Shown here in pieces: positions 40,433 through 49,126 of a DNA stretch of 64,000 nt. The stretch is from Tabrizicola sp. (GTDB lineage Bacteria; Pseudomonadota; Alphaproteobacteria; Rhodobacterales; Rhodobacteraceae). Both the position numbers and the translations under genes were made by a program. Location of the stretch: contig NZ_JAUXZE010000071.1 of NCBI RefSeq assembly GCF_030694085.1, positions 1 to 64,000 of the forward strand, given 5' to 3'. Under the pieces are notes generated by a model. The model saw nothing but the letters and a program-made list of their open reading frames with translations, was not told the DNA's origin and did no database searches. Numbering within the stretch: the first letter of the stretch is position 1; each line of letters starts with the position of its first letter.

Positions 40433-41386
40433 ATGAAACGCTGGATAGAGGCAAACACCTGGACTATTGGTCTGGCCGTGCTGCTTGTGGTGCTGCTGAT
40501 GACCACCAAGCTGATCCAGCCCGACTTCGGAGCCTCCGGCCTTGACAGCCTGGCGCGGGCCGCGCTGCCCTTCGCGCTGGCCGCCATAGGGATGGCGATC
40601 GTCGTGATTGCCGGTGGCATCGACCTGTCCATTGCCGCGATGATGTCAGTCGCCAGCGTCACCGGGGCCGTGCTGATGGACGGGGCTTCGGACGGCCAAT
40701 CTGTCGTCATCGTCCTTGCTGTCCTTCTACTTGGACTAGCGATGGGCGCGGTCAACGGCTTTCTCATCGTCGTCTCCAGGGTGCCGGACATCGTTGTCAC
40801 CCTGGCGATGCTTTTCGTTTGGCAAGGCGTCGCACTTCTCATCCTGAACGCGCCGGGGGGTGGTGCCGCCTCCTGGCTTCGCGCCCTTTCCGCCGGCGGG
40901 ATACCGGGGGTCGACTGGCTGCCGCGCGCTCTGGTCCTTCTGGCCTTTGTCGCCGCCGTGATCTGGGTCCCGATCCACCGTTCGAAGCTTGGTCTGCGCC
41001 TGTACGCTATCGGCTCGGACCCGCTGGCGGCCTTCCGCTCGGGCGTGCCGGTCGGCCAGACCCGCATCATCGCCTATGCCCTTTGCGGCCTCTTTGCCGC
41101 TTTCGGCGGGCTGTCCGTCACCATGAGCACGGGCATCGGCGAACCGATTCCCGGTCCCTACCTCATGGCCTCGGTGGCGGCCGTCGTGCTTGGCGGCGTA
41201 GTCCTTGGCGGCGGGCGGGGCGGCATCCTGGGGCCGATCCTTGCTGTTCTCATCCTGCGGACCGTGCGGATGGACCTGACGCTGCTCTCTGTCGATCCCA
41301 ACGTCGCCGCGATCATCGAGGGCACGATCATGGTCGCCGTAGTGATGTTTGGTGCCGTCCTGGCCACACGGGGGAGACGCGCATGA
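40433..41386 (+). CDS. CUT2 sugar ABC importer permease (RbsC type, 1)
   Basis: A 317-aa permease with eight to ten hydrophobic segments. The family signature IVIAGGIDLSIAAMMSVASV is near residue 60, and AVNGFLIVVSRVPDIVVTLAML and VLGGVVLGGGRGGILGPILAVLIL also match RbsC/MglC. The ATG at 40433 is chosen as the first methionine before the first membrane helix; the frame is open 15 codons upstream. Its stop overlaps the start of the second permease (ATGA). Confidence 0.88.
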   Translation: MKRWIEANTWTIGLAVLLVVLLMTTKLIQPDFGASGLDSLARAALPFALAAIGMAIVVIAGGIDLSIAAMMSVASVTGAVLMDGASDGQSVVIVLAVLLLGLAMGAVNGFLIVVSRVPDIVVTLAMLFVWQGVALLILNAPGGGAASWLRALSAGGIPGVDWLPRALVLLAFVAAVIWVPIHRSKLGLRLYAIGSDPLAAFRSGVPVGQTRIIAYALCGLFAAFGGLSVTMSTGIGEPIPGPYLMASVAAVVLGGVVLGGGRGGILGPILAVLILRTVRMDLTLLSVDPNVAAIIEGTIMVAVVMFGAVLATRGRRA

Positions 41387-42357
41387 CCATGACCGACACC
41401 CCGACCGTGTTGAACCGCCTTGGTCGCTTGATGGTCGACCGGCCGCTTCTGCCCCTGATCGGCCTCTTCATCCTGCTCATCGGCCTCCTTGCGATCCTGA
41501 ACCCAGGTGTCCTCAGCATGTTCTGGGCCTCGAACACGCTGAAGATCGCCATTCCGCTGGCAATGCTGGCGGCCTGTCAGACGATGACGATGCTGACCGG
41601 CGGCATCGACCTTTCCGTAGGCACCGCCGCCACAATCGCCGCCTACCTGACCGCCACACTCTCTCCGCTGATCGGAGTGCCCCCGGCCATCGCCATCGCT
41701 CTTGCCTCGGCCATCCTGATCGGCCTTGTGAACGGCTTCGGCATCGCCATCTGCCGCGTCCATCCGCTGATCATGACCTTGGGCACCGCCCTGATCGCCA
41801 CGGGCTGCCTCCTTGTCTATCAGCGCTATGTCATCGCCACGGGCGTCCTGATCCCGGACTTCCTGCTCTGGCTCGGCACCGGCCGCACCCTGGGCCTGCC
41901 GAACAGCCTCGCCCTCTTTATCCCCTTCGCCGCCCTGATCATCTGGGCGCAGCGCCGCAGCGGGTTCGGTCGCCTGCTTTATGCCATCGGCGCGAACGAG
42001 GCCGCCGCGCGGCTGTCGGGCGTCCGGGTCTGGCAGGTCCATTTCACGCTTTACACGCTCTCCAGCCTGATCGCCGGGATCACCGGCCTCTTATACCTTG
42101 GGCAGATCAAGACCGCCTCGCTGTCGCTGGCGCTGCCGCTGGACCTGCCGTCCGTCGCCGCAGCCGTAATCGGCGGCACCTCGATCTTCGGCGGGCGAGG
42201 GGGCTACGGCGGCACCATCGTGGGGGCGCTGATCCTGACGGTCCTGACCTCGATGCTGACCCTGATGCAGATCCCCGAAGGCGGGCGACGCATTTTGTTC
42301 GGCCTGATCATCCTGGCCGTCACCGCGCTGTTCATCCGTCTGACCGAGCGCAACTGA
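41383..42357 (+). CDS. CUT2 sugar ABC importer permease (RbsC type, 2)
   Basis: A 324-aa permease beginning at the ATG that overlaps the previous stop. MLTGGIDLSVGTAATIAAYL, LVNGFGIAICRVHPLIMTLGTALIATG and VIGGTSIFGGRGGYGGTIVGALIL are hallmark CUT2 permease blocks. Two different RbsC-type permeases with one double-domain ATPase indicate a heterodimeric channel rather than the usual homodimer. Confidence 0.88.
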   Translation: MTMTDTPTVLNRLGRLMVDRPLLPLIGLFILLIGLLAILNPGVLSMFWASNTLKIAIPLAMLAACQTMTMLTGGIDLSVGTAATIAAYLTATLSPLIGVPPAIAIALASAILIGLVNGFGIAICRVHPLIMTLGTALIATGCLLVYQRYVIATGVLIPDFLLWLGTGRTLGLPNSLALFIPFAALIIWAQRRSGFGRLLYAIGANEAAARLSGVRVWQVHFTLYTLSSLIAGITGLLYLGQIKTASLSLALPLDLPSVAAAVIGGTSIFGGRGGYGGTIVGALILTVLTSMLTLMQIPEGGRRILFGLIILAVTALFIRLTERN

Positions 42358-42368
42358 AAGGGGTTTTC

Positions 42369-43445
42369 ATGGCAAAGTTCTGCATCGTCGGCATCAGCTT
42401 CGACCACATGCACATGGGCGACCTGCTGCGCTGCGTCCACGACCATCCCGACGCCGAGATCGCCGGGATCTTTGACCCCGACCGCGCAACCATGCAGCGC
42501 GCCATCGACACCTTCGGCATCCCCGAAGACAGGGTATTCACCGACTTTGACGCCTGCATGCGTCAGGCGAAACCCGACCTCGCCATCCTCTGCGCGGCAA
42601 CGGCGAACCATGCCGATTACACGAGGCGCCTTGCGGCCTACGGCGTCCATGTCTTCGTCGAGAAGCCCTTCGCCGCCTCGGTCGCCGACGCCCGCGCGAT
42701 GATCGAGGCTGTGAAGCCCACCGGCAAGACCCTTGCGATCAACTGGCCGCTGCGCTGGGTCGAATCCCACGTCACCGCCAAGCGACTTGTCGATGAAGGC
42801 ATGATCGGCGAGGTGATCGAGATCCACTCCTACGGCGGCAACCGGGGGCCGCTTTATCACCTGGCCGACAAGATCGAGGTCAGCCGCGAGGAGGTTGAAC
42901 GCCAGAAACCCACCTCCTGGTGGTACAAGCGCGCCTCGGGCGGCGGAAGCCTGCTGGACTACCTTGGCTACGGCGCGACGCTGGGAACGTGGTACCGGAA
43001 TGGCGAGGCCCCGCTGGAGGTGACCTGCGTCACGGATGAGACGCCGGGGATCGAAGTGGACCAGCACGCCATCGTGGTCTGCCGCTACGCCAAAGGCCTG
43101 TCGAAGATGGAAACCCGCTGGGGCACCTTCACAGACCCCTGGGTGATCCAGCCGCAACCGAAATGCGGCTTCATCCTGGTGGGGACCGAGGGCACCATCG
43201 CCTCCTGGGACTATGCCGACCACGTCACCGCGCAGACCCGCGCGAACCCCGACCCACACGCGATCCCGGTGGACCCCCTGCCGCCAGGCGGTCGCAATGC
43301 CATCGAATACGTGCTGGGCTGCATTTCCAAGGGCGAACCGCTGACCGGCCCGCTTGACCCCGCCGTCAGCCTGACAGGCCAGCGCATTGTCGACACTGCG
43401 GCCCAGTCCGCCCGGCAAAAGCGCAGCCTGCCCTTGGTCCCATGA
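42369..43445 (+). CDS. Gfo/Idh/MocA-family oxidoreductase (2)
   Basis: A 358-aa protein starting 11 bases after the permease stop. The dinucleotide loop is unusual: CIVGISFDHMHMGDLL in place of GxGxxG. The diagnostic EKP is intact (HVFVEKPFAAS), and SWWYKRASGGGSLLDYLGYGATL gives the second-domain active-site region. It overlaps the third Gfo/Idh gene by 4 bases. Probably one half of an oxidation/reduction pair acting on sugar carbons. Confidence 0.84.
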   Translation: MAKFCIVGISFDHMHMGDLLRCVHDHPDAEIAGIFDPDRATMQRAIDTFGIPEDRVFTDFDACMRQAKPDLAILCAATANHADYTRRLAAYGVHVFVEKPFAASVADARAMIEAVKPTGKTLAINWPLRWVESHVTAKRLVDEGMIGEVIEIHSYGGNRGPLYHLADKIEVSREEVERQKPTSWWYKRASGGGSLLDYLGYGATLGTWYRNGEAPLEVTCVTDETPGIEVDQHAIVVCRYAKGLSKMETRWGTFTDPWVIQPQPKCGFILVGTEGTIASWDYADHVTAQTRANPDPHAIPVDPLPPGGRNAIEYVLGCISKGEPLTGPLDPAVSLTGQRIVDTAAQSARQKRSLPLVP

Positions 43446-44551
43446 GCGAACCCGACGCCGACACCTATGCCCTGAAGTCCGCCGTGCTGACCGAGGTCCC
43501 CGCGCCGGATCTTTCCTTCCAGCCGCCGATGCCGCGCAACTACCGGCCCCGGATCGGGATCATCGGCGCAGGGGGCATCATCCCCGCCCATCTTGATGCC
43601 TATCGCACGGCAGGATGGGAGGTCGCGGCGATCTGCAACCGGACTCGCGCCAAGGCCCAGGCGAAAGCTTCCGAATACGCGCCCCAGGCGCGGGTGACTG
43701 ACCGCTGGCAGGACATCCTGGACGATCCCGCGATCGACGTCGTAGACATTGCACTTCACCCGGCGGGCCGCCTGTCGATCATCGAAGCGGCCTTGAAGGC
43801 CGGCAAGCATGTCCTGTCACAAAAGCCTTTCGTGCTGGACCTGGAGGACGGCCGCCGCCTTGTCGTCCTTGCGCGCGAGAATGGGGTGAAGCTTGCCGTC
43901 AACCAGAATGGGCGCTGGGCGCCGCACCTTGCCTGGATGCGTGAGGCCGTGCGGGCGGGTCTGGTGGGGGATGTCGTCAGCGCGCATATCTCGATCCACT
44001 GGAACCACGGCTGGATCGCCGGGACACCCTTCGAGACCATCGAGGACCTGATCCTTTATGACTTCGGCATCCACTGGTTCGACTTTCTGCGCAGCGTGAT
44101 CGGGTCAAGGGCGAGAACCGTTTTCGCCAGCGCCTCCCATGCCACCGGCCAGACCGCCGGGGCCCCGCTTCTTGCACAGGTTCTGGTACAGATGGAGGGT
44201 GGACAGGCCTCGCTGGTCTTTGACGGGGCCACGGCGCACGGGCCGCGCGACACGACCTACATCGCTGGGACCAGGGGCAGCCTGCAAAGCGATGGGCCGG
44301 ATCTTGGGCAGCAGTCGGTAACCCTGACCACCGCCGCAGGCATCGCCCGGCCGCAGTTGCAGGGAACCTGGTTCAACGACGGCTTCCGCGGCGCGATGGG
44401 CGCGCTTCTGGTCGCCATCGAGGACGGCACCGAACCTGCCAACGGGGCCGAAGAGAACCTTGACAGCCTGGCGCTGGCCTTCGCGGCCATCCAGTCTCGC
44501 CGCACCGGACAAGCGGTTCAGGTGGGGACTGCGACGCGGCTGATCCTGTAG
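43442..44551 (+). CDS. Gfo/Idh/MocA-family oxidoreductase (3)
   Basis: A 369-aa protein. The first 30 residues are an extra lead before RIGIIGAGGIIPAHLDAY (canonical glycine loop). The EKP motif is changed to SQKPF, keeping the catalytic Lys. LILYDFGIHWFDFLRSV carries the Asp/His pair, and HISIHWNHGWIAG is distinctive. It is the last plus-strand gene of the RpiR/CUT2 operon and convergent with a tagatose-3-epimerase-like gene. Confidence 0.85.
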   Translation: MSEPDADTYALKSAVLTEVPAPDLSFQPPMPRNYRPRIGIIGAGGIIPAHLDAYRTAGWEVAAICNRTRAKAQAKASEYAPQARVTDRWQDILDDPAIDVVDIALHPAGRLSIIEAALKAGKHVLSQKPFVLDLEDGRRLVVLARENGVKLAVNQNGRWAPHLAWMREAVRAGLVGDVVSAHISIHWNHGWIAGTPFETIEDLILYDFGIHWFDFLRSVIGSRARTVFASASHATGQTAGAPLLAQVLVQMEGGQASLVFDGATAHGPRDTTYIAGTRGSLQSDGPDLGQQSVTLTTAAGIARPQLQGTWFNDGFRGAMGALLVAIEDGTEPANGAEENLDSLALAFAAIQSRRTGQAVQVGTATRLIL

Positions 44552-44555
44552 CTCG

Positions 44556-45407
44556 TCAGGACCAAAGCCGATACTGCCGCGCCTTGTTGCGCAGAAAGGG
44601 GAGGCCGCGCTCCAGCACGACATCGCGGCTTTCGGCCACCGGCCGCCAGACCGACAGGCCGAAGGACATCTCGGGCGGCATGTCGATGAAGCTTTCCATC
44701 GCCATCCCGCCGGTGAACCCTACCGCCTGCAGCGCGCCGAAGACCTCGTCCCAGCGGACGTTGCCTTCTCCCGGCGTGCCGCGGTCGCTTTCGGACAGGT
44801 GGATGTAGCGCAGATGTGGCCCGGCATCGAGGATGCCAAGCGCCATGCCGCGCTCTTCGATGTTCATGTGATAGGTGTCGAGATGGATGAAGATGTTGTC
44901 GGACCCGACCTTCTCGATCATCTCGACCGCCTGCCAGCCGGTGTTGACGATGTGGTTTTCATAACGGTTCACCGGCTCGATCCCGAAGGCGATCCCCAGC
45001 TTGCGGGCATGGGCTGCGGCGTCGCCCAGGACGCGGGCCACGTTGTCGCGTTCCCGTTCGGTCGGCGGAAGTCCGGTGCGTTCGCCGATGCCGCCGTAGG
45101 TAACCCCGGTCAAAGCCTGCGCGCCGATGGCCGCGCACTGGTCAAGCGCATGGCGCAGGAAAGCGGTCGCCGCCTCTGGGTCGGACGAGGCGCGCTTGCC
45201 TTCGGGCAGGCCCAGCGAGCAGACGGCAGCCATGCGCTCACGCTCCAGAAGGCGGCGGGAGTGGGTGGTGTCGACCTTTTCGGGCGACAGAAGTGCGATC
45301 TCGATGAAATCGAAGCCAAGCGCCTTGCAGGCGGTGACGGCCCGTTCGGCCCCCGCCGGGTCCCAGGCCATCGTCCACATCGAGGTATGGACGCCAAATC
45401 CCTTCAT
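44556..45407 (-). CDS. D-tagatose/D-psicose 3-epimerase family protein
   Basis: A 283-aa TIM barrel starting MKGFGVHTSMWTMAWD, with SD AAGGGGAA; the upstream part of the open frame is a shadow. The metal and catalytic residues typical of ketose 3-epimerases are present: E in AFGIEPVNRYENH, D in IHLDTYHMNIEERG, H in RYIHLSESDRGTPGEG and E in GGMAMESF. HLDTYHMNIEE is the strongest hallmark of the D-tagatose/D-psicose 3-epimerase family. It is transcribed towards the RpiR/CUT2 operon end and may interconvert a ketose intermediate. Confidence 0.85.
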   Translation of the reverse strand: MKGFGVHTSMWTMAWDPAGAERAVTACKALGFDFIEIALLSPEKVDTTHSRRLLERERMAAVCSLGLPEGKRASSDPEAATAFLRHALDQCAAIGAQALTGVTYGGIGERTGLPPTERERDNVARVLGDAAAHARKLGIAFGIEPVNRYENHIVNTGWQAVEMIEKVGSDNIFIHLDTYHMNIEERGMALGILDAGPHLRYIHLSESDRGTPGEGNVRWDEVFGALQAVGFTGGMAMESFIDMPPEMSFGLSVWRPVAESRDVVLERGLPFLRNKARQYRLWS

Positions 45408-45557
45408 GCCGAGTTCCCCTTCGCACAGGCCCTTGATACTGGACGGCAGACTGGGGCAGGGTCGGCGATCTGGCAAGCCGTGGCTGTGCTGATTTCGACC
45501 ATGTCGTCGGATCGGCATCTGTGGCATCCTGCGCCCCTAGGACCCGAAGGATGTGAC

Positions 45558-46037
45558 ATGACCCGACAAATCCTGAACCGCCGCCATCTCCTGCTTTCCG
45601 GGGTCGGCCTGACTGGCTTGGCAGCGTTTCCCGCGCTTGCGTCAACCGACCAGACCACGGTCCATGTCCGCAAGGACCCCGATTGCGGCTGCTGCACTGC
45701 ATGGATCAAGATCCTTGAGGCCGAGGGCTTTGCCGTGACGGTCGAAATGGTCGCCCCGAACCAGCTTTTTCAGTTCAAGCTTGCCCAAGGCATCCCCGAG
45801 ACGATGATCTCGTGCCACACGGCCGAGGCCGGGGGCTACCTGATCGAGGGCCATGTGCCGACCGCCGACATCCGCCGCCTGCTGGCGGAAAGGCCCGACG
45901 CGCTGGGCCTTGCCGTTCCCGGCATGCCCTGGGGCTCTCCCGGCATGGGACCCGAGGCCGAGCGCGAGGCCTATGACGTCTTCCTTGTCGCCCGCGACGG
46001 CAGCACCACGGTCTTCGCCAGCTACCCCGCCGCCTGA
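45558..46037 (+). CDS. DUF411 metal-binding protein, exported
   Basis: A 159-aa protein. The N-terminus NRRHLLLSGVGLTGLAAFPALA looks like a Tat or Sec signal (RR followed by HLLLSG). The mature domain is DUF411: VHVRKDPDCGCCTAWIKIL with the CxCC metal-binding cluster, METMISCHTAEAGGYLIEGHVP-like block and the closing GMPWGSPGM. DUF411 proteins are commonly linked to copper handling. It stands alone between the epimerase and SDR genes. Confidence 0.85.
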   Translation: MTRQILNRRHLLLSGVGLTGLAAFPALASTDQTTVHVRKDPDCGCCTAWIKILEAEGFAVTVEMVAPNQLFQFKLAQGIPETMISCHTAEAGGYLIEGHVPTADIRRLLAERPDALGLAVPGMPWGSPGMGPEAEREAYDVFLVARDGSTTVFASYPAA

Positions 46038-46093
46038 ACCTTTCCGGCCCGTCCCCCGGGTGCTAAGCCGGTGAAAGCAGTAAGGAGGACGCG

Positions 46094-46792
46094 ATGGACA
46101 AGGTGGCTCTGATCACGGCGGGCGGCTCTGGCATGGGTGCCGCCGCGGCAAGACGGCTGGCGGCGGATGGCTACCGGGTGGGCATCCTGTCCTCCTCGGG
46201 CAAGGGTGAGGCGCTGGCCGCGGAACTGGGCGGGATCGGGGTCACAGGGTCGAACCAGAGCGCGGACGATGTGGCCCGGGTTGTAGATGCGGTGATGGCG
46301 AAGTGGGGCAGGGTGGACGTCCTGGTCAACAGCGCCGGCCACGGACCCAGGAAGCCGCTTCTGGATCTGACCGACGCCGACTGGCAGGGCGGCATGGACG
46401 TCTACTTCCTGTCCGCGATCCGCCCGATCCGGCTGGTGACCCCGATCATGCAGGCGCAGAAATCCGGGTCCATCATCAACATCTCGACCGCCTGGGCGTT
46501 CGAGCCATCGGCGATGTTCCCGACCTCGGCCGTCGCGCGGGCGGGTCTGGCGGCCTTCACCAAGATCTACGCCGACACCTATGCGCCCGATGGCATCCGC
46601 ATCAACAACATCCTGCCCGGCTGGATCGACAGCCTGCCCGCCACCGAGGAGCGCCGCCAGTCCGTCCCGATGGGCCGCTACGGCCGCGCCGACGAGATCG
46701 CGGCAACGGTGGCGTTCCTTGCCTCGGACGGGGCAGGCTACATCACCGGCCAGAACCTGCGCGTCGATGGCGGGATCACCCGGAGCGTCTGA
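46094..46792 (+). CDS. SDR-family protein lacking the catalytic Tyr/Lys
   Basis: A 232-aa protein with an SDR cofactor loop (TAGGSGMG), NSAG, and the C-terminal TGQNLRVDGGIT. Where YxxxK should stand, after IINISTAWAFEPS, it reads MFPTSAVARAGLAAF, so both the active-site Tyr and Lys are missing. SD AAGGAGG is close to the ATG. It may be a noncanonical SDR with different chemistry or a regulatory or binding protein. It lies 58 bases before fabD but probably is not part of fatty acid synthesis. Confidence 0.78.
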   Translation: MDKVALITAGGSGMGAAAARRLAADGYRVGILSSSGKGEALAAELGGIGVTGSNQSADDVARVVDAVMAKWGRVDVLVNSAGHGPRKPLLDLTDADWQGGMDVYFLSAIRPIRLVTPIMQAQKSGSIINISTAWAFEPSAMFPTSAVARAGLAAFTKIYADTYAPDGIRINNILPGWIDSLPATEERRQSVPMGRYGRADEIAATVAFLASDGAGYITGQNLRVDGGITRSV

Positions 46793-46850
46793 CCGCGATT
46801 GCATGACCGGCCCCGCCGCGCTATCCCGAATGAAACACGTGGGGGGTAGC

Positions 46851-47780
46851 ATGAGCCGCGCATTCGTCTTTCCGGGCCAGGGTGCCCAGACCATCGGCAT
46901 GGGCAAGGCACTCGCCGAAGCCTATCCCGCCGCCAAGGCCGTCTTCGACGAGGTGGACGCGGCGCTGGGCGAGAACCTCAGCGCGCTGATCTGGGATGGC
47001 GACATCGCCGAGCTGACCCTGACCCAGAACGCCCAACCCGCGCTGATGGCCACGTCCATCGCCGCCCTGCGTGCGCTGGAGTCCGAGGGCTTCGGCATCG
47101 ACCAGGCCAGCTTTGTCGCCGGGCACAGCCTTGGCGAATACTCTGCCCTTTGCGCCGCCGGTTCGTTGACCCTGTCCGACACCGCCCGGCTTCTGCGCAT
47201 CCGTGGCCAGGCCATGCAAGAGGCCGTCCCCGTCGGCATCGGCGCGATGGCCGCGCTTCTGGGCCTTGATTTCGAGACCGCCACCCAGGTCGCGCAGGAA
47301 GCCGCCCAGGGCGAGGTCTGCCAGGCCGCGAACGACAACGATCCCGCCCAGGTCGTCGTCTCGGGCCACAAGGCCGCCGTCGAGCGCGCGGTCGAGATCG
47401 CCAAGGCCAAGGGCGCCAAGCGCGCGCTTCTGCTGCCGGTGTCCGCTCCGTTCCACTGCGCCCTGATGCAGCCCGCCGCGCATGTGATGGCCGAGGCGCT
47501 GGCCGCAGTCCCCATCGCCAAGCCCAGCCTGCCGGTCGTGGTCAACGTCCGCGCCGAGGCGGTGATGGAGCCCGACCGGATCATGGACCTGCTGATCGCG
47601 CAGGTCACCGGGTCCGTCCGCTGGCGCGAATCCGTCCTGTGGATGGAAAAGGCCGGGGTGACCGAGTACTGGGAAATCGGCGCCGGCAAGGCGCTGTCGG
47701 GGATGATCAAGCGCACCGCTCAGGGTGCGACCACCCGTGCCATCGGCACACCCGACGACATCGCCGCACTCAAGGCCTGA
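46851..47780 (+). CDS. fabD: malonyl-CoA:ACP transacylase FabD
   Basis: A 309-aa cytoplasmic acyltransferase that loads malonate on ACP. The oxyanion loop FVFPGQGAQTIGMG is near the start, the nucleophile Ser is in AGHSLGEYSAL (about residue 93), and the catalytic His is in SAPFHCALMQPA (about 202). The ATG follows GGGGGG. It is followed after 11 bases by fabG and then acpP, the standard fab cluster order. Confidence 0.96.
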   Translation: MSRAFVFPGQGAQTIGMGKALAEAYPAAKAVFDEVDAALGENLSALIWDGDIAELTLTQNAQPALMATSIAALRALESEGFGIDQASFVAGHSLGEYSALCAAGSLTLSDTARLLRIRGQAMQEAVPVGIGAMAALLGLDFETATQVAQEAAQGEVCQAANDNDPAQVVVSGHKAAVERAVEIAKAKGAKRALLLPVSAPFHCALMQPAAHVMAEALAAVPIAKPSLPVVVNVRAEAVMEPDRIMDLLIAQVTGSVRWRESVLWMEKAGVTEYWEIGAGKALSGMIKRTAQGATTRAIGTPDDIAALKA

Positions 47781-47791
47781 AAGGACACCCC

Positions 47792-48529
47792 ATGTTTGAC
47801 TTGACTGGCAAAAGCGCCCTTGTCACCGGCGCCAGCGGCGGCATCGGTGCCGACATCGCCCGCGCGCTTCACGCTGCCGGGGCCACTGTCGGCCTCTCTG
47901 GTACCCGCACCGAGCCGCTGGAGGCATTGGCCGCCGAATTGGGCGGCCGCGCGCATGTGCTGCCCTGCAACCTGTCGAACCCCGAAGACGTGGAAGGCCT
48001 GGTCAAGCGCGGGGCGGAGGCGATGGGCGCGGTGGACATCCTGGTCAACAACGCCGGAATCACCCGCGACGGTCTGGCGATGCGCATGTCGGACGAGGAT
48101 TGGCAGTCGGTCATCGACGTCAACCTGACCGCGACGTTCCGCCTGTGTCGCGCCGCGATCCGGGGCATGATGAAGGCGCGCTGGGGGCGCATCGTCAACA
48201 TCTCCTCGGTCGTGGGCACCACGGGCAACGCGGGCCAGGTGAACTATGCTGCCTCCAAGGCCGGGATGGTCGGGCTTTCGAAATCCCTTGCCGCCGAAGT
48301 CGCAAGCCGTGGAATCACGGTGAACTGCGTCGCGCCGGGCTTTATCGAGACCGCAATGACCGACAAGCTGAACGAGGCGCAACGCGCCGCGATCCTTGGC
48401 TCGGTCCCGGCTGGCCGCATGGGGTCGCCGCAGGAAATCGCGGCGGCTGTCCTGTTCCTGGCCTCGCCGGAAGCCGCCTATGTGACCGGCGCGACACTGC
48501 ATGTGAATGGCGGCATGGACATGGTCTGA
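47792..48529 (+). CDS. fabG: 3-oxoacyl-ACP reductase FabG
   Basis: A 245-aa NADPH-dependent SDR of fatty acid elongation. TGASGGIG at about 12-19, NNAGITRDGL near 86, catalytic Ser in ISSVVG, Tyr/Lys in NYAASKAG, and C-terminal GATLHVNGGMDMV are all canonical for FabG. It sits between fabD and acpP with SD AAGGACA. Confidence 0.96.
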   Translation: MFDLTGKSALVTGASGGIGADIARALHAAGATVGLSGTRTEPLEALAAELGGRAHVLPCNLSNPEDVEGLVKRGAEAMGAVDILVNNAGITRDGLAMRMSDEDWQSVIDVNLTATFRLCRAAIRGMMKARWGRIVNISSVVGTTGNAGQVNYAASKAGMVGLSKSLAAEVASRGITVNCVAPGFIETAMTDKLNEAQRAAILGSVPAGRMGSPQEIAAAVLFLASPEAAYVTGATLHVNGGMDMV

Positions 48530-48560
48530 CGCACGCCCCGCGCAAGTCAGGTTAAAGCGT

Positions 48561-48589
48561 TTGCCATGCGCTTCGACCCTTGCTATAGG
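48561..48589 (+). promoter_or_regulatory. promoter before acpP
   Basis: TTGCCA (48561-48566), 17-base spacer, TATAGG (48584-48589). It predicts transcription from about 48596 and a leader of some 70 bases, giving acpP its own supply in addition to read-through from fabG. Confidence 0.6.
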
Positions 48590-48668
48590 CGCGCAGGATT
48601 GAGGCCCGGGTATGCGGGTAGAACGGTAAAGGCCGGGAGCTACCCCGCGCCAAGATAGAGGAACGAAC

Positions 48669-48902
48669 ATGAGCGACATCGCTGATCGCGTGAAGAAGAT
48701 CGTCGTCGAGCATCTGGGCGTCGAAGCCGACAAGGTGACGGAATCGGCCTCGTTCATCGACGACCTGGGTGCAGACTCGCTCGACACGGTCGAGCTGGTC
48801 ATGGCCTTCGAGGAAGAGTTCGGGATCGAGATCCCGGATGACGCCGCCGAAACCATCCAGACCTTCGGCGACGCGGTGAAGTTCATCTCGGAAGCCGCCT
48901 AA
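48669..48902 (+). CDS. acpP: acyl carrier protein
   Basis: A 77-aa acidic four-helix protein that carries acyl chains on phosphopantetheine. The attachment residue is Ser37 in [17 protein letters not shown]. Length and sequence are typical. SD GAGGAA is upstream, a promoter-like pair lies 80 bases before the start, and a strong terminator follows. Confidence 0.97.
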   Translation: MSDIADRVKKIVVEHLGVEADKVTESASFIDDLGADSLDTVELVMAFEEEFGIEIPDDAAETIQTFGDAVKFISEAA

Positions 48903-48929
48903 GCGCTTTCGTCCGGTTTCGGACAGCAG

Positions 48930-48952
48930 GGCACCCTTCGGGGTGCCCTTTG
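48930..48952 (+). terminator. rho-independent terminator after acpP
   Basis: Stem GGGCACCC / GGGTGCCC with a TTCG loop, followed by TTT. It begins 28 bases after the acpP stop. Confidence 0.85.
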
Positions 48953-48976
48953 CGTTTCGGTTGGGAGTCCGGGCGG

Positions 48977-49020
48977 GCAAATCTTTTCGAAAAGATTTGC
49001 AAAATCCTTCGAAGGATTTT
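48977..49020. repeat. two adjacent perfect palindromes
   Basis: A 24-bp palindrome centred on TTCGAA (48977-49000, arms GCAAATCTTTTC / GAAAAGATTTGC) abuts a 20-bp palindrome (49001-49020, arms AAAATCCTTC / GAAGGATTTT), both perfect. The pair is AT-rich for this genome and resembles an intergenic repeat I recall from other Rhodobacteraceae. Confidence 0.7.
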
Positions 49021-49126
49021 GGTCCAAGGCCCCCCGTCTCGGCAAACGCTCGCCGCAGTCCCTTCCATCACGCTTGCCAGCCTTCGCAGCGATCCCCAGA
49101 CTGGGGAATGGAACAGGAGGCCCCGC

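Noticed and set aside
40005..40454. Open frames on both strands across the spacer (143 and 140 aa)
   Set aside because: No SD, no recognisable domain, overlap with hairpins and with the next permease gene. Treated as a structured or repeat spacer instead.
48950..49126. Extended N-terminus of the agmatinase-family protein
   Set aside because: This part reads through the acpP terminator and the palindromic repeats. The ATG at 49127 has a proper SD.
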